From the NCBI RefSeq assembly GCF_022869785.1, contig NZ_CP094997.1:992001-1056000 (forward strand): a stretch of DNA of 64,000 nucleotides. Direction: 5' to 3'. A program made the position numbers and the translations under genes. Below are positions 1-8,695 of this stretch, one piece after another. Each line of letters begins with the position of its first letter. Positions within the stretch are counted from its first letter, which is position 1. Under the pieces are notes generated by a model. It had not been told where the DNA came from. It saw nothing but the letters and a program-made list of their open reading frames with translations, and did not search any database. This DNA comes from Dyadobacter chenwenxiniae (lineage in GTDB: Bacteria; Bacteroidota; Bacteroidia; Cytophagales; Spirosomataceae).

Positions 1-206
1 AAGAGATAAGTACCCCTGATTTCCGGCAGAGATTCGGTGAGGCGGTTACGGTAATCGGTCACATTCAATTCGCGGAGCAAATGGGTGCGTTGCGGATCAT
101 TCACCACCGAATCCGTCTGAGCTATTAAATCAATTGAATTTAATAAGCTGAGTAATAAGGCAAAAAACGTGTTCAGGATAAAAGTAAATGGGAAGGGCGT
201 TTTCAT
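1..206 (-). CDS. TonB-dependent receptor, N-terminal part (runs off the window)
   Basis: Reading the minus strand from an ATG at 204-206 gives an open frame that continues past base 1. It starts with a signal peptide (MKTPFPFTFILNTFF, hydrophobic core, then IAQ) and continues into LLRELNVTDYRNRLTESLPE and IRGTYLL. The stretch RL..LPEIRGTYL resembles the segment at the start of the plug of Bacteroidota FecA-like TonB receptors, where a LPxxxGTxIFSGKK motif usually follows. It sits 52 nt downstream of the haloperoxidase-type gene on the same strand and is probably its operon partner. Only about 68 codons are visible, so substrate and full length are unknown. Confidence 0.6.
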   Translation of the reverse strand, partial: MKTPFPFTFILNTFFALLLSLLNSIDLIAQTDSVVNDPQRTHLLRELNVTDYRNRLTESLPEIRGTYL

Positions 207-221
207 ATTGATTGTGATAGT

Positions 222-253
222 GGTGTCAGTGAACAGTGCTGCTCACTGACACC
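222..253 (-). promoter_or_regulatory. Intercistronic stem-loop
   Basis: An 11-bp perfect inverted repeat (GGTGTCAGTGA at 222-232, TCACTGACACC at 243-253) with a 10-nt loop lies between the haloperoxidase-type gene and the TonB receptor. No U-tract follows on the minus strand, so it looks more like an mRNA processing or stabilising hairpin than a strong terminator. Confidence 0.5.
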
Positions 254-258
254 CGGAT

Positions 259-1557
259 TTAATCGGCTTGCGGTTGCAAGTGGTTTTTCAGGATCCAGCT
301 GCCAACATTACTGCCAAGATCAAGACCAGCATCGCAGGAGAAGCGAAAGTGCAGCCCTGCCATGACGCGTGAATCGGCATTTTCTTTGGCTGCCTCACTG
401 AAACTACCAAAGCTTCTCGTCGGTTTTGCGGGGTCCGCCGTTGTAGAAGGCATTGAAAATGAAACCTTGTCTCCAAGTATCCCAGCCAGAACCGTTGCCG
501 CTGCATTCCCAAGTGCACTGTGGGTAGACGGGTAATCTTGCACCGGAGGGGTTGGTAACAAAGGCTCCCAGGTTGCATTGGGAGAAGTGGCATTGTTCCC
601 ATCCTTTTCGGCCTGACGGATAGCTGTATACGGACGCCAGAAGTTGTAGTGAAATTTGGAATCCCAACCTGCCGTGTAAGAGTCAGCAAGTGCCATATTA
701 AGCAATGCAAACAGCCGTGCCGTTCCGATCAGGTCCAGTTTGCCGGAAGCTGCTGCGGTCCTTGCTACACGGTTCCAGCCAATTTCCGAGAACTCGTACC
801 AGAATTTTGCGTAAGATGTCTGCTCTGCTGAACGGCTTGTGCTGGCCAGATCGCCCATTTTCTTCACCTCTTCAAATCCGTCGGCGTACGCTTTGCTGGT
901 CAATGTCGGGTGCGGCGCCACGCGAAATTGGTCAACTTTCGTAAGTCCAAATGGTTTCATTGTTTTCCAAAAAGGGGCGAAAACAAATGCCATTGGCGGT
1001 ACTCCCTGGAAAATACCCGGTACGGTCGAAGGTTCCACCCCGGCGATCGGGTCCTGCAATTCACCATCGTCTTTACGGAGACCGATGATTCCGGCTGCTG
1101 CTTCCTTTCCAATTGCTTTTCCGCGGGTAAGCTTATCACCTTCCTTCACAACCGAAAGTGAGACTGTCAGTGCGGAATCGAGCATGGCTTTTTTGTCAGG
1201 AAAAGAAGCCAGCAAGATATCGTGTGCTGCGGTGGCGGCTGCGGTGATCGGGTCGGCGGCAGCGTCGCGCTTCTGCAACGCATAGGTTTTGAAAGCCGGG
1301 GCAATGGCGTTCAAAGCGTCGTGCATGGCCAGGTGCACCATTGCATTCAGTCGGGACGCGACCAGTGAATGCTGGTAGGTTGCACCACCCATCGCGTTGA
1401 AGGCGACCTGGTTCCAATCCAGGATCACCTGATTGGAATATTCCTTTAAATGAGGAACCTTGCGGGATTCGTCGCCGGGCTCAACTCCATTTGATCGGTT
1501 GCATGCTGCAAAGACCGACACTACTGTTAAAATGGCTAATAATCGTAATTTTTTCAT
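259..1557 (-). CDS. Vanadium-dependent haloperoxidase / PAP2-superfamily lipoprotein
   Basis: A 432-residue lipoprotein: the signal peptide ends in a lipobox with Cys19. The C-terminal half carries all three motifs of the vanadium haloperoxidase/acid phosphatase fold: K-x6-R-P (K299 to RP306-307), PSTH (341-344) and S-R-x5-H (394-401). These residues bind vanadate or phosphate in the family, and the final His is the catalytic one. The length and alpha-helical composition fit the bacterial vanadium-dependent haloperoxidase branch rather than short PAP2 phosphatases. It is exported and probably anchored in the periplasm or on the outer membrane. It lies between a short AraC regulator upstream and a TonB receptor downstream. 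Whether it is a haloperoxidase or a phosphatase cannot be decided from sequence. Confidence 0.88.
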   Translation of the reverse strand: MKKLRLLAILTVVSVFAACNRSNGVEPGDESRKVPHLKEYSNQVILDWNQVAFNAMGGATYQHSLVASRLNAMVHLAMHDALNAIAPAFKTYALQKRDAAADPITAAATAAHDILLASFPDKKAMLDSALTVSLSVVKEGDKLTRGKAIGKEAAAGIIGLRKDDGELQDPIAGVEPSTVPGIFQGVPPMAFVFAPFWKTMKPFGLTKVDQFRVAPHPTLTSKAYADGFEEVKKMGDLASTSRSAEQTSYAKFWYEFSEIGWNRVARTAAASGKLDLIGTARLFALLNMALADSYTAGWDSKFHYNFWRPYTAIRQAEKDGNNATSPNATWEPLLPTPPVQDYPSTHSALGNAAATVLAGILGDKVSFSMPSTTADPAKPTRSFGSFSEAAKENADSRVMAGLHFRFSCDAGLDLGSNVGSWILKNHLQPQAD

Positions 1558-1664
1558 TTTTTTTGATGTTTTGTTTAACGTTGCAAAGGAATCCGATGCA
1601 CGTCTAATGGAGGTTATGACAAAAGTATTTGTACTTATTAAAAAGGTATTATTCCGTGAATTTT

Positions 1665-2048
1665 TCAGTTGTCAGACATGGTCTGTTTCACCTGCGTAGG
1701 CGCATAGCCGAACCTGCGTTTGAATGCCAGACTGAAATTGGAATAGTGGTTATAACCCAGCCGATCGGAAATGTCGATCACATCCTGATCGCATTGGTGA
1801 AGCAGGACCTGCTTTGCGTAGTTCATTTTTTTATCATCAACAAACCGCATTACCGAAGTATTGAAAAGTGCTTTGAAACCGTATTTCAGCTTAAAAGCAT
1901 TTAGTCCGAATTGTTTGATAATGGCATTGAGCGAAAGATCGTCGAGGTAATTTAATTCCAGATATTCTTTAACTTCTTGCAAAACTTCGACATCTTTCTG
2001 ACTCAGCTTCTCGGGTTTTTTCTCCGTTATTTCTTCCGTTGGTATCAT
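1665..2048 (-). CDS. Short AraC-family regulator (HTH domain only)
   Basis: 127 residues containing essentially only the two-HTH AraC DNA-binding domain: first helix pair around LSLNAIIKQFGLNAFKLKYGFK, second around DVIDISDRLGYNHYSNFSLAFKRRFGYAP. The N-terminal 25 residues are charged and have no cupin sensor. The family normally pairs this domain with a ligand-binding domain, so this one may act constitutively or through a partner. It lies 24 nt downstream of the lipoprotein gene and upstream of the haloperoxidase-type gene on the same strand, so it may regulate its own operon. Confidence 0.85.
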   Translation of the reverse strand: MIPTEEITEKKPEKLSQKDVEVLQEVKEYLELNYLDDLSLNAIIKQFGLNAFKLKYGFKALFNTSVMRFVDDKKMNYAKQVLLHQCDQDVIDISDRLGYNHYSNFSLAFKRRFGYAPTQVKQTMSDN

Positions 2049-2072
2049 GTGTTCAGGAAAGAAACGAGTGTA

Positions 2073-2849
2073 TCAATTCGCCGCTTTTGGCTCATTATAA
2101 AGGAAATCGTCCATCACGACTACATCGTATTGCGCACCATCGGCAAACTTGTTGCTCACGGCGATATTTCCCGATGTAATGGTCGCCCGCGTCACTTTGT
2201 TTTCAGGGAAAAATACGCCCAGGAACGATATCCCGCTGGCATCAGTCCGGACGGGCGCTGTAAAAATGCCCAGGCTTTTATCCCCTTCAAAAAACTCGAT
2301 CGAAGTTGAATTGGCGCGATCTACGTCCGAAAACACCACTCCGAAACCATTCACGCTCGCGCCGTTTGACGTACCCGGAACTTTAAACAACACGTCCGTT
2401 TTATTACTGCCCACTGGGGCAAATGTACGCGCAGGTGAAAATGCATTGAACTGTTCGCCATAGCCGGTCAGCAGGTCCTCGAAGTCGTTGTCGCTCGTTC
2501 GAAAACCGGTACCCGGCGTTGTGAACTCGGCACCGCGTTTTCTGCCCGCAGCAACGGCCGTGTCCTTGGAATTGAAAAAATCGCCCGGGAAAGTGTTCGT
2601 GTTGGTCTGAGCAGCAGGCACACCGTCCCAGGTTATTTCCCTGCGACCGGCTGTCTGGCCTGGAGTAGCATTAATCGGATTGCCCAGCAATGTGCGGAAT
2701 TCGGCAAGTTTTCCGGCAATGTCACCACTGCCTTTCACTTCGGTAAATGGGGTCACGGGTACCGGCGTTTCCTCCTGATCGTCAGATTCACAGGATGATA
2801 CAATAATGAACGCTCCCAGGAGGAAGGCAAAATGTTTTAAATTTTTCAT
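2073..2849 (-). CDS. Conserved secreted lipoprotein of unknown function
   Basis: 258 residues with a lipoprotein signal (IIVSSCESDD, Cys20). After an acidic/proline linker the protein contains GRREITWDGVPA, FFNSKD, FTTPGTGFR and GFGVVFSDVDRANSTSIEFF. I recognise this as a conserved pattern of secreted proteins (often PEP-CTERM-anchored in other bacteria) with no established function. It is probably a beta-sandwich, and no catalytic residues can be assigned. It is the first gene of the probable minus-strand operon with the AraC, haloperoxidase-type and TonB receptor genes. A -7-like TAATTTTG lies 31 nt upstream. Confidence 0.75.
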   Translation of the reverse strand: MKNLKHFAFLLGAFIIVSSCESDDQEETPVPVTPFTEVKGSGDIAGKLAEFRTLLGNPINATPGQTAGRREITWDGVPAAQTNTNTFPGDFFNSKDTAVAAGRKRGAEFTTPGTGFRTSDNDFEDLLTGYGEQFNAFSPARTFAPVGSNKTDVLFKVPGTSNGASVNGFGVVFSDVDRANSTSIEFFEGDKSLGIFTAPVRTDASGISFLGVFFPENKVTRATITSGNIAVSNKFADGAQYDVVVMDDFLYNEPKAAN

Positions 2850-3249
2850 GACTAATAAATTTTAAGTGTTTGACTGGCTCAAAATTATAGCGGCGAAATA
2901 CACATTGCAGCAGCCCGCTTTTTTGAATGGATGAAATGGCAGAACCGGCTTACCAAATCTGGCTTTGGATGTATGAATTCCCCCGGCGGGTTTTTGAGAT
3001 TTACCGCTTAATAAGTTCATTATCAATTACAAAGGAACTGAGCGGCGATCAAGTCAATGGGAAGGTAAAGAAAAATATCCGCCGTGTTTTTCGGGGCAAC
3101 TTCCGAGACTGTGAAAGGCAATTTCCAGCTTTTGAACGTCCAAATCGGAACTTGGAACAGTCAATCCCGACTTTCGGGCAGCCAGGATTTCACGGGCTTG
3201 GCCGAGCTTCTTTTTTTGGTAACTTAGTGCCACACAATATTTTACGTTC
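2850..3249. other. 400-bp divergent intergenic region
   Basis: It separates the minus-strand lipoprotein operon from the plus-strand propeller kinase. Apart from the -7 element near 2880, I see no credible coding frame, remnant or RNA structure. It presumably holds the promoters of both divergent units. Confidence 0.5.
2880..2887 (-). promoter_or_regulatory. Bacteroidota -7 promoter element
   Basis: The minus strand reads TAATTTTG, an exact match to the TAnnTTTG -7 consensus of Bacteroidota primary sigma promoters, about 31 nt before the lipoprotein start codon. A clear -33 TTG was not identified. Confidence 0.45.
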
Positions 3250-6200
3250 ATGACCTGGCGACAATCCCTGCGGAAGGTTTTCTCCGTCTTCATTTTGATC
3301 CTTCTTTCTATGGTTGCCTATGCGCACAAGCTCGCGCAGCAGCATTATACGATTGCCGATGGGTTGGACAATGTGCGGGTTTACTTTTTACTGCCCGATC
3401 AGGCCAGCCGCATCTGGGTTGCCACGGACTGGGGGCTGGATTTCTTCGACGAAGAACATCAATTGGTCGCGTCGGCCAGGCTGCCTAAATTGCCAAAAGG
3501 GTTGATCAATGACCTGGCCGTCGGGCCGGATGGGACGATATGGGTGGCCGGAAATAAGCTGTATAAATTGAAAATTTCGGCAGACCTCAAATTACAGGTT
3601 GACACGACCATCGTCGGTTACGCCCCGCATTACAACCGGGTTGGCACCTCTTACCTGACAGTTGATCATCAAAACCGGGCTTGGTTTGCCGGGCTTCCCG
3701 ATGCGCATTTTACTGAAAATGGTATTTCCTATTTGGAGGGTAACCAGGTGCATGACATGACAGGCAAACTTTTTCCCGGTGAAAAGCCACAGATCGTCGA
3801 CATGCGTGCCGACTGGGGTGGAAAACGGTTGCTGATCGTCACCAAAGACGGCAGGCTTTGGCAATGGAAAAATGAGAAAATGTCAGTGATAAAAGTGGAG
3901 GGGAAGGTTAGGCGAATCTTGCAAAGTCCTTCTGGTCAACTATTTGCATTGACCAATTCCGCAGCATTTCAACTCAAACCAAATGATACTGAACTGGCTG
4001 TCAGCATTCCAGCGGACATCAGCAAAATGGAAGTATTTGCAATCAGCGATAAACTGGAAATCGCATTTGCAGCCGAAACCGGAAATATATGCTGGTACGA
4101 TGGCGACGACGTATTTAACTCCGGCGTAAAAACGGCCACCGTACGCAGTATGATTTTTGATAAAAACGGCGATTTGTGGGTGGGTACCATTAATGGGATA
4201 AACCGCATTATTCGTGCTGGCTGGCGCTATTTCGACCATTCTGTAGGGCTGCCGGAAGAAACCGTATCTGTTACCGAGGACCGAAATGGCGTGATGTGGT
4301 TCGCCTCGCGCGGTCGCGGACTGAGCAAGCTTATTAACGGGAAGATTGTGGAAGATAGCACCTATTATTCGACTTTTCCCGTCAAAGATTTCATCGCAGC
4401 GACCAATCGGGATGCAGACGGTAACCTGATCTTTTCTTCGGTTGGTGGAAAAGGATTGCTTTGGTATGACGGAAAAAATTACCGTCGCCTTCCCGGCAGC
4501 GAAACAGGCAACAATATTCGTGGCTTTTACGATGACGTAGCAGGCAACCGTTACCTGTTTGCATGCAGTAAAATGCTTTTGATATACAACCGCCGCACCC
4601 TGCAACTCGTTCGCCGGATCGCTCTTCCTTCAACCGGATACTATGACATTGAAAAAGACCGTTTCGGCCGGCTGTGGATCGCCGGGCAAAACAGTTGTGT
4701 GATCTGGGATGGAAAGTCGGATCATTTCGAAACAATGCATTATAATGCTCAGCATTTTTCTTCCTGGATGGTTTTTGACCTGCACCGCGACGCGCACGGA
4801 AACATGTGGCTGGCTACGGATGAAGGATTGTGGTTGTACGATTACAAGCGTTTTCGCCGGGTAGCAGGCTCGCATTTAAGGAGGGTGATCAATTTTTGCC
4901 AGCCATTGGGAGATTCATATCTGCTGCTGGGAGCTATTGAAGGTTTGTATGTACTGGACCTGGAAAAATACTATGAGAACGGAGAAGAATGGATCAGCTG
5001 GTTTGATCACAAGAATGGGTACGAGGGGCAGAGCGTTTCTCACGCCTGTTTTCGCGATAGTTGCAAACGTTGGTGGATGACAACCCATGACCGGTTGATG
5101 ATGATCCCCGAGGCTGACCTGCTAAAACTCCTGAAACGCGTTCCGACTGGAATCAGGGCATTAAGGGATGTGAGCACGGCTACTGTTTTCCCGGCTGGAA
5201 TTGGCCCGCTCAGGCTGAGTCCTTACCTCAAAGATCTTGAAATACAGTTACTTGAACCCAATCACCAAAATCTGCTCGCAAATTCGGTATACGTTTATAA
5301 GATCGAGCGGCTGGACAATCCTGATCCCGAACTCGAATGGTCGGACCCGATACAGCGCAGCAGCATTCCGCTGAAAAACCTTTCGGATGGGAAATACCGC
5401 ATTACCCTAAAAGTCCTGCGGGCCAATGGCATGTGGAACACCAAAGATGTGGTGCAGGAATTTGAAATTGCACCATTCTGGTATGCTACCACGTGGTTCC
5501 GGACGTTGCTGGCGCTGGTGATCGCGGGCTGCATTTTTTATTTTATTTTGAGGGAAGTAAAAAAACAGGCCCGCCGGCAGCAGGAGATTTTACGCGCCAA
5601 ACAAAGGGTCACGGAGCTGGAACTGGAAGCGTCGGAACGGAGAAATGTGGAAGCAGGCATGAGCCGCGAGCTGGCGGAGGCGGGGCGCGAACGTGCATTG
5701 CTGGAAATGAGGGCCATTACCAATCAGATCGATCCGCATTTTGTATCCAATTTCCTGACCGCCGTGCAGTCGATGCTTTATAAAAATGAGTCTGAAAAAG
5801 TGGTGCATTATCTGGCCAAATTTGGCAGTATTTTCCGGCATAAGCTATTGAGCCGCAGCCAGGTTTTCTGGACTTTAGGGGAAGAAATGGATTTTGTGAG
5901 CAACTATCTTGAACTCGAAAAAGTCCGTTTCCGGCATCGGATCCAGTCGGTTACCGAAGTGGAGGCGGGGGTTCCTATGGATACTGTTATTCCAAAAATG
6001 CTCATTCAGGGATATGTTTCTAACGCAATTAAACACGGTTTGGAAAACAAGCCCGAGGGAGGCACTGTCTGCATCAGCGTTTCGGTATGGGAGCAGCATT
6101 TGTACATCAAAGTCGAGGACGATGGCGTGGGTCTGGAAAAGGCCAGGCAGTATAACAAGAGATCGACCGGGCGGGGACTGGCCATTAATGAAGCCCTTTT

Positions 6201-6357
6201 TGACCAGCTCAACCAATATAACGTCTACAAAAGTTACCAGGTTTATTCCGACAGGAGCAAAATGGGGGAGGACGGCGTTTGTGCGGAAGCATTTCTGCCG
6301 CTTTATCCCATACTCCCTCCCGAAGAACTCGTTGCAGTTACAAATGACAGCTATTGA
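3250..6357 (+). CDS. Two-component-regulator propeller sensor histidine kinase (LytS/His_kinase type)
   Basis: 1035 residues. A signal peptide is followed by repeated propeller blades (for example WVATDWGLDFF, IWVAGNKLYKL, LWVGTINGINRI, MWFASRGRGLSKL, LWIAGQNSCVIWD, MWLATDEGLWLYD), a Y_Y_Y-type beta-sandwich (about 670-745), one membrane segment (about 750-770), a coiled coil, and a PF06580 kinase domain with the phospho-acceptor box NQIDPHFVSNFL (His about 831). The HATPase N box (SNAIKHGLE) and DDGVGL follow. The periplasmic propeller is a sensor module that in Bacteroidota hybrid systems often reads saccharides. Unlike those hybrids, the protein lacks a fused AraC output. The next gene, beginning within about 10 nt of its stop, is the LytTR partner. 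Confidence 0.92.
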   Translation: MTWRQSLRKVFSVFILILLSMVAYAHKLAQQHYTIADGLDNVRVYFLLPDQASRIWVATDWGLDFFDEEHQLVASARLPKLPKGLINDLAVGPDGTIWVAGNKLYKLKISADLKLQVDTTIVGYAPHYNRVGTSYLTVDHQNRAWFAGLPDAHFTENGISYLEGNQVHDMTGKLFPGEKPQIVDMRADWGGKRLLIVTKDGRLWQWKNEKMSVIKVEGKVRRILQSPSGQLFALTNSAAFQLKPNDTELAVSIPADISKMEVFAISDKLEIAFAAETGNICWYDGDDVFNSGVKTATVRSMIFDKNGDLWVGTINGINRIIRAGWRYFDHSVGLPEETVSVTEDRNGVMWFASRGRGLSKLINGKIVEDSTYYSTFPVKDFIAATNRDADGNLIFSSVGGKGLLWYDGKNYRRLPGSETGNNIRGFYDDVAGNRYLFACSKMLLIYNRRTLQLVRRIALPSTGYYDIEKDRFGRLWIAGQNSCVIWDGKSDHFETMHYNAQHFSSWMVFDLHRDAHGNMWLATDEGLWLYDYKRFRRVAGSHLRRVINFCQPLGDSYLLLGAIEGLYVLDLEKYYENGEEWISWFDHKNGYEGQSVSHACFRDSCKRWWMTTHDRLMMIPEADLLKLLKRVPTGIRALRDVSTATVFPAGIGPLRLSPYLKDLEIQLLEPNHQNLLANSVYVYKIERLDNPDPELEWSDPIQRSSIPLKNLSDGKYRITLKVLRANGMWNTKDVVQEFEIAPFWYATTWFRTLLALVIAGCIFYFILREVKKQARRQQEILRAKQRVTELELEASERRNVEAGMSRELAEAGRERALLEMRAITNQIDPHFVSNFLTAVQSMLYKNESEKVVHYLAKFGSIFRHKLLSRSQVFWTLGEEMDFVSNYLELEKVRFRHRIQSVTEVEAGVPMDTVIPKMLIQGYVSNAIKHGLENKPEGGTVCISVSVWEQHLYIKVEDDGVGLEKARQYNKRSTGRGLAINEALFDQLNQYNVYKSYQVYSDRSKMGEDGVCAEAFLPLYPILPPEELVAVTNDSY

Positions 6358-6362
6358 TTTTA

Positions 6363-7172
6363 ATGATGAACACGAAACAATTAACGGCGAAAATCGTGAT
6401 AGTGGACGATGAGTTTTTCGTCCGGCAAACACTGGTAAGCATGATCGCCAACATTCCCAATGCGATGGTGGTAGGTGAGGCGGAGGATGTGGGAAGCGGC
6501 ATTGAGCTCATCCTGGAAAAAGAACCGGACCTGATCCTGTTAGACATCAAAATGCCCGTCCGCAGTGGTTTCGACCTGCTTGAAGAATTGACACATTGCC
6601 AGCAGCAGTATGGTCTGATATTTGTTTCGGGCTATCCCGATGAGGCTCTGACCGCCGTTCAGAAAGCCGCCCCGTATTTTCACTCCGACTTCGTGGTTAA
6701 ACCCATAGATCCGGTTATTCTGCAAACCAAGTTTTCCATCTTCTATAACAAGTGGCAGGCGGCCAAGGAACAGGAAAGTGAATTGGCTGGCTTATTGGAA
6801 ACCGGCATTCCGCAAATTGCATACAAATCCGATCAACTGGTGTTTCAAAACTCTCAGCTGTTTCATTGTATCGATATAGACGATATTCTGTACTGCGAAT
6901 CGGCCAACCGGCAGATCAACGTGTATTGTTCTCAGTACGAGCACATCAACATTCCAAACACAACACTCGACGCCATTGAAAGAATGCTTCCCGCAGATGC
7001 ATTCATACGGATTGGTAAAAGTCATATCCTGAACAAATCGGCGATCCGGTTTATCCAAAAAGGAAACCGGCCCAAATGCATTCTGGCCAGGAACGGAAAA
7101 TCCTACGAGGTTCAGCTTTACGCAAGTAATGTAGAGAAGGTGGAACAAAGCTACTCCATCACAAGGAAATGA
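6363..7172 (+). CDS. LytTR-family response regulator
   Basis: About 270 residues. The N-terminal receiver domain carries the acidic pair VDDE, the phospho-acceptor in LILLDIKMP and VKP near 110. The C-terminal LytTR DNA-binding domain (about 150-255) contains ILYCESANRQINVY and the typical FIRIGKSHILN. An upstream in-frame TTG exists, but the ATGs at 6363 or 6366 give the normal receiver start. It follows the propeller kinase almost without spacing, so the two are translationally linked and form a LytS/LytR-like pair. No target operon is evident next to it. Confidence 0.92.
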   Translation: MMNTKQLTAKIVIVDDEFFVRQTLVSMIANIPNAMVVGEAEDVGSGIELILEKEPDLILLDIKMPVRSGFDLLEELTHCQQQYGLIFVSGYPDEALTAVQKAAPYFHSDFVVKPIDPVILQTKFSIFYNKWQAAKEQESELAGLLETGIPQIAYKSDQLVFQNSQLFHCIDIDDILYCESANRQINVYCSQYEHINIPNTTLDAIERMLPADAFIRIGKSHILNKSAIRFIQKGNRPKCILARNGKSYEVQLYASNVEKVEQSYSITRK

Positions 7173-7291
7173 CTATGACTTAAAACAACAGCCATCTGCC
7201 GATGCTTGCCTCACCATTTTCTTGCTTATATTCATAAAAATAATATGACCGACGGTATCTTTTAAAGCCCCGACAACCTGGTAGCATACGC

Positions 7292-7537
7292 ATGCAGCAT
7301 TACGATAAAATAGAAACGACCATCCTATCTACTGCGATTCATCGTGGCGCTCAGAAAAGTACCTGTCCATCTGAAATTGCACGCATGCTATTTCCTGACG
7401 ACTGGCGTAAGCATATGAAAGATGTACTTGAGGTAGCAATTGATTTGCATAACAAAGGTAGCGTAGCAATAACACAAAAGGGAATACCTGTTGATGTTAA
7501 GGATATTAAGGGACCCGTCCGCATTAAAATTCTGTGA
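7292..7537 (+). CDS. DUF3253 domain protein
   Basis: 81 residues covering a whole DUF3253 domain: I..TILSTAIHRG, the CPSEIARMLF segment, W..HMKDVLEVAIDLHNKG, then VAITQKGIPVDV and a terminal GPVRIKIL. This small winged-helix-like family has no settled function, although the fold suggests nucleic-acid binding. The length is normal for the stand-alone form. It stands alone between the LytTR regulator and the nucleoside hydrolase. About 70 nt of coding-like sequence follows the stop (7535-7604, ending in NEGFKTFK) but is not assigned. Confidence 0.8.
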   Translation: MQHYDKIETTILSTAIHRGAQKSTCPSEIARMLFPDDWRKHMKDVLEVAIDLHNKGSVAITQKGIPVDVKDIKGPVRIKIL

Positions 7538-7622
7538 ACGTAGCGATATTGTCGAAGAAATAGAACTCATGCTTTTGAATGAGGGATTTAAAACTTTTAA
7601 ATAGCAATTAACTCATCCGGTT

Positions 7623-8663
7623 ATGTCTAAACCTGTTACTTTGCCTTTGACTGGCATTTTAATTTTTTGCATATTTTTTAATGTCACTGTACCGCTTTGG
7701 GCGCAACAAAACCATCTGTTTAAAAATAACCTGGTACAGCCCAGGATGCGCGTGATCATTGACAATGATTTCAGCGGAGATCCGGACGGATTGTTTCAAC
7801 TTGCCCATCAATTGCTTTCGCCATCTGTGGAAGTACGAGGGATCATCGGATCACACCTTAAACCTGGCGATGGCTTTGATAATTCTAAAACCCAGGCTGA
7901 TAATGCCGCCAGCAAAGCAAGGGAGTTGCTTGAAATCATGAAAATGATGGGAAAGGTTCCAGTGATTGCCGGTTCGAATGTAGGCATGGTTAATGACAGC
8001 ACACCCGTCAAAAGCAAGGCGGTTGATTTCATTATCAATGAAGCCCTGCGCACGGATACAAAACTGCCTTTATATATTGTTTGCGGGGCCGGGTTAACAG
8101 AAATAGCAAGTGCATTGCTAACCCAGCCAGCGATTGCTTCAAAACTTACCCTAATATGGATAGGAGGGCCGGAGCATCCCGGTATGGCTGTGCCACCGCC
8201 TAATTTTACGCCACTTGAATACAATCTGGGCATTGATATTTATGCAGCGAAAGCGGTCTTCAACAGATCATCAATTACACTTTGGCAAATACCTAGAAAT
8301 GCATACAGACAAGCGCTGCTGCCATATTCGGAACTGCTATCGAAAGTAAGGCCGAAAGGTCAGTTAGGTGAGTATCTGACAGAAATGCTCGAAGGTTTGA
8401 TGGGCCGAATTGTGAAATATGTCAATATTGGGGAGACCTATATTTTGGGGGACAGTCCGCTGGTCTTGCTTACCGCATTGCAATCGTCATTTGAGGCGGA
8501 CCCTTCTTCAAGCCGTTATGCTTTGGTTAATGCGCCAATGATTACCGACCAAGGTTTATACCAATACAATCCAATGGGAAGAAATATCCGTGTTTACGAC
8601 ACCCTGGATATTCAAATGATGTTCAACGATTTTTTTGCAAAGATCGAGCTGTTTAATCGTTAG
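7623..8663 (+). CDS. Secreted nucleoside hydrolase-like protein (IUNH superfamily)
   Basis: 346 residues. A signal peptide ends near LWAQQ. The mature protein starts with RVIIDNDFSGDPDGLFQLAH, which matches the DTDxGxDD-type calcium- and ribose-binding N-terminus of inosine-uridine nucleoside hydrolases, with the altered order DNDFSGDPDG. Later segments VPVIAGSN, LTLIWIGGPEHPG and EYNLGIDIYAAKAVF match the family's GG.. and EFN..DPEAA positions. In the family these enzymes cleave N-glycosidic bonds of ribonucleosides. Export suggests scavenging in the periplasm. Substrate specificity is not readable, and the divergent metal motif leaves open a non-nucleoside substrate. Confidence 0.82.
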   Translation: MSKPVTLPLTGILIFCIFFNVTVPLWAQQNHLFKNNLVQPRMRVIIDNDFSGDPDGLFQLAHQLLSPSVEVRGIIGSHLKPGDGFDNSKTQADNAASKARELLEIMKMMGKVPVIAGSNVGMVNDSTPVKSKAVDFIINEALRTDTKLPLYIVCGAGLTEIASALLTQPAIASKLTLIWIGGPEHPGMAVPPPNFTPLEYNLGIDIYAAKAVFNRSSITLWQIPRNAYRQALLPYSELLSKVRPKGQLGEYLTEMLEGLMGRIVKYVNIGETYILGDSPLVLLTALQSSFEADPSSSRYALVNAPMITDQGLYQYNPMGRNIRVYDTLDIQMMFNDFFAKIELFNR

Positions 8664-8695
8664 AGAAAGCTGGAATTGATCACTTCTCTCCGCTC

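Noticed and set aside
4391..4735. Long minus-strand open frames within the propeller kinase gene
   Set aside because: They are shadows of the propeller coding sequence; codon use and motifs belong to the plus-strand frame.
7535..7604. Coding-like tail after the DUF3253 gene (VEEIELMLLNEGFKTFK)
   Set aside because: The DUF3253 protein is complete without it, and no start or family could be assigned.
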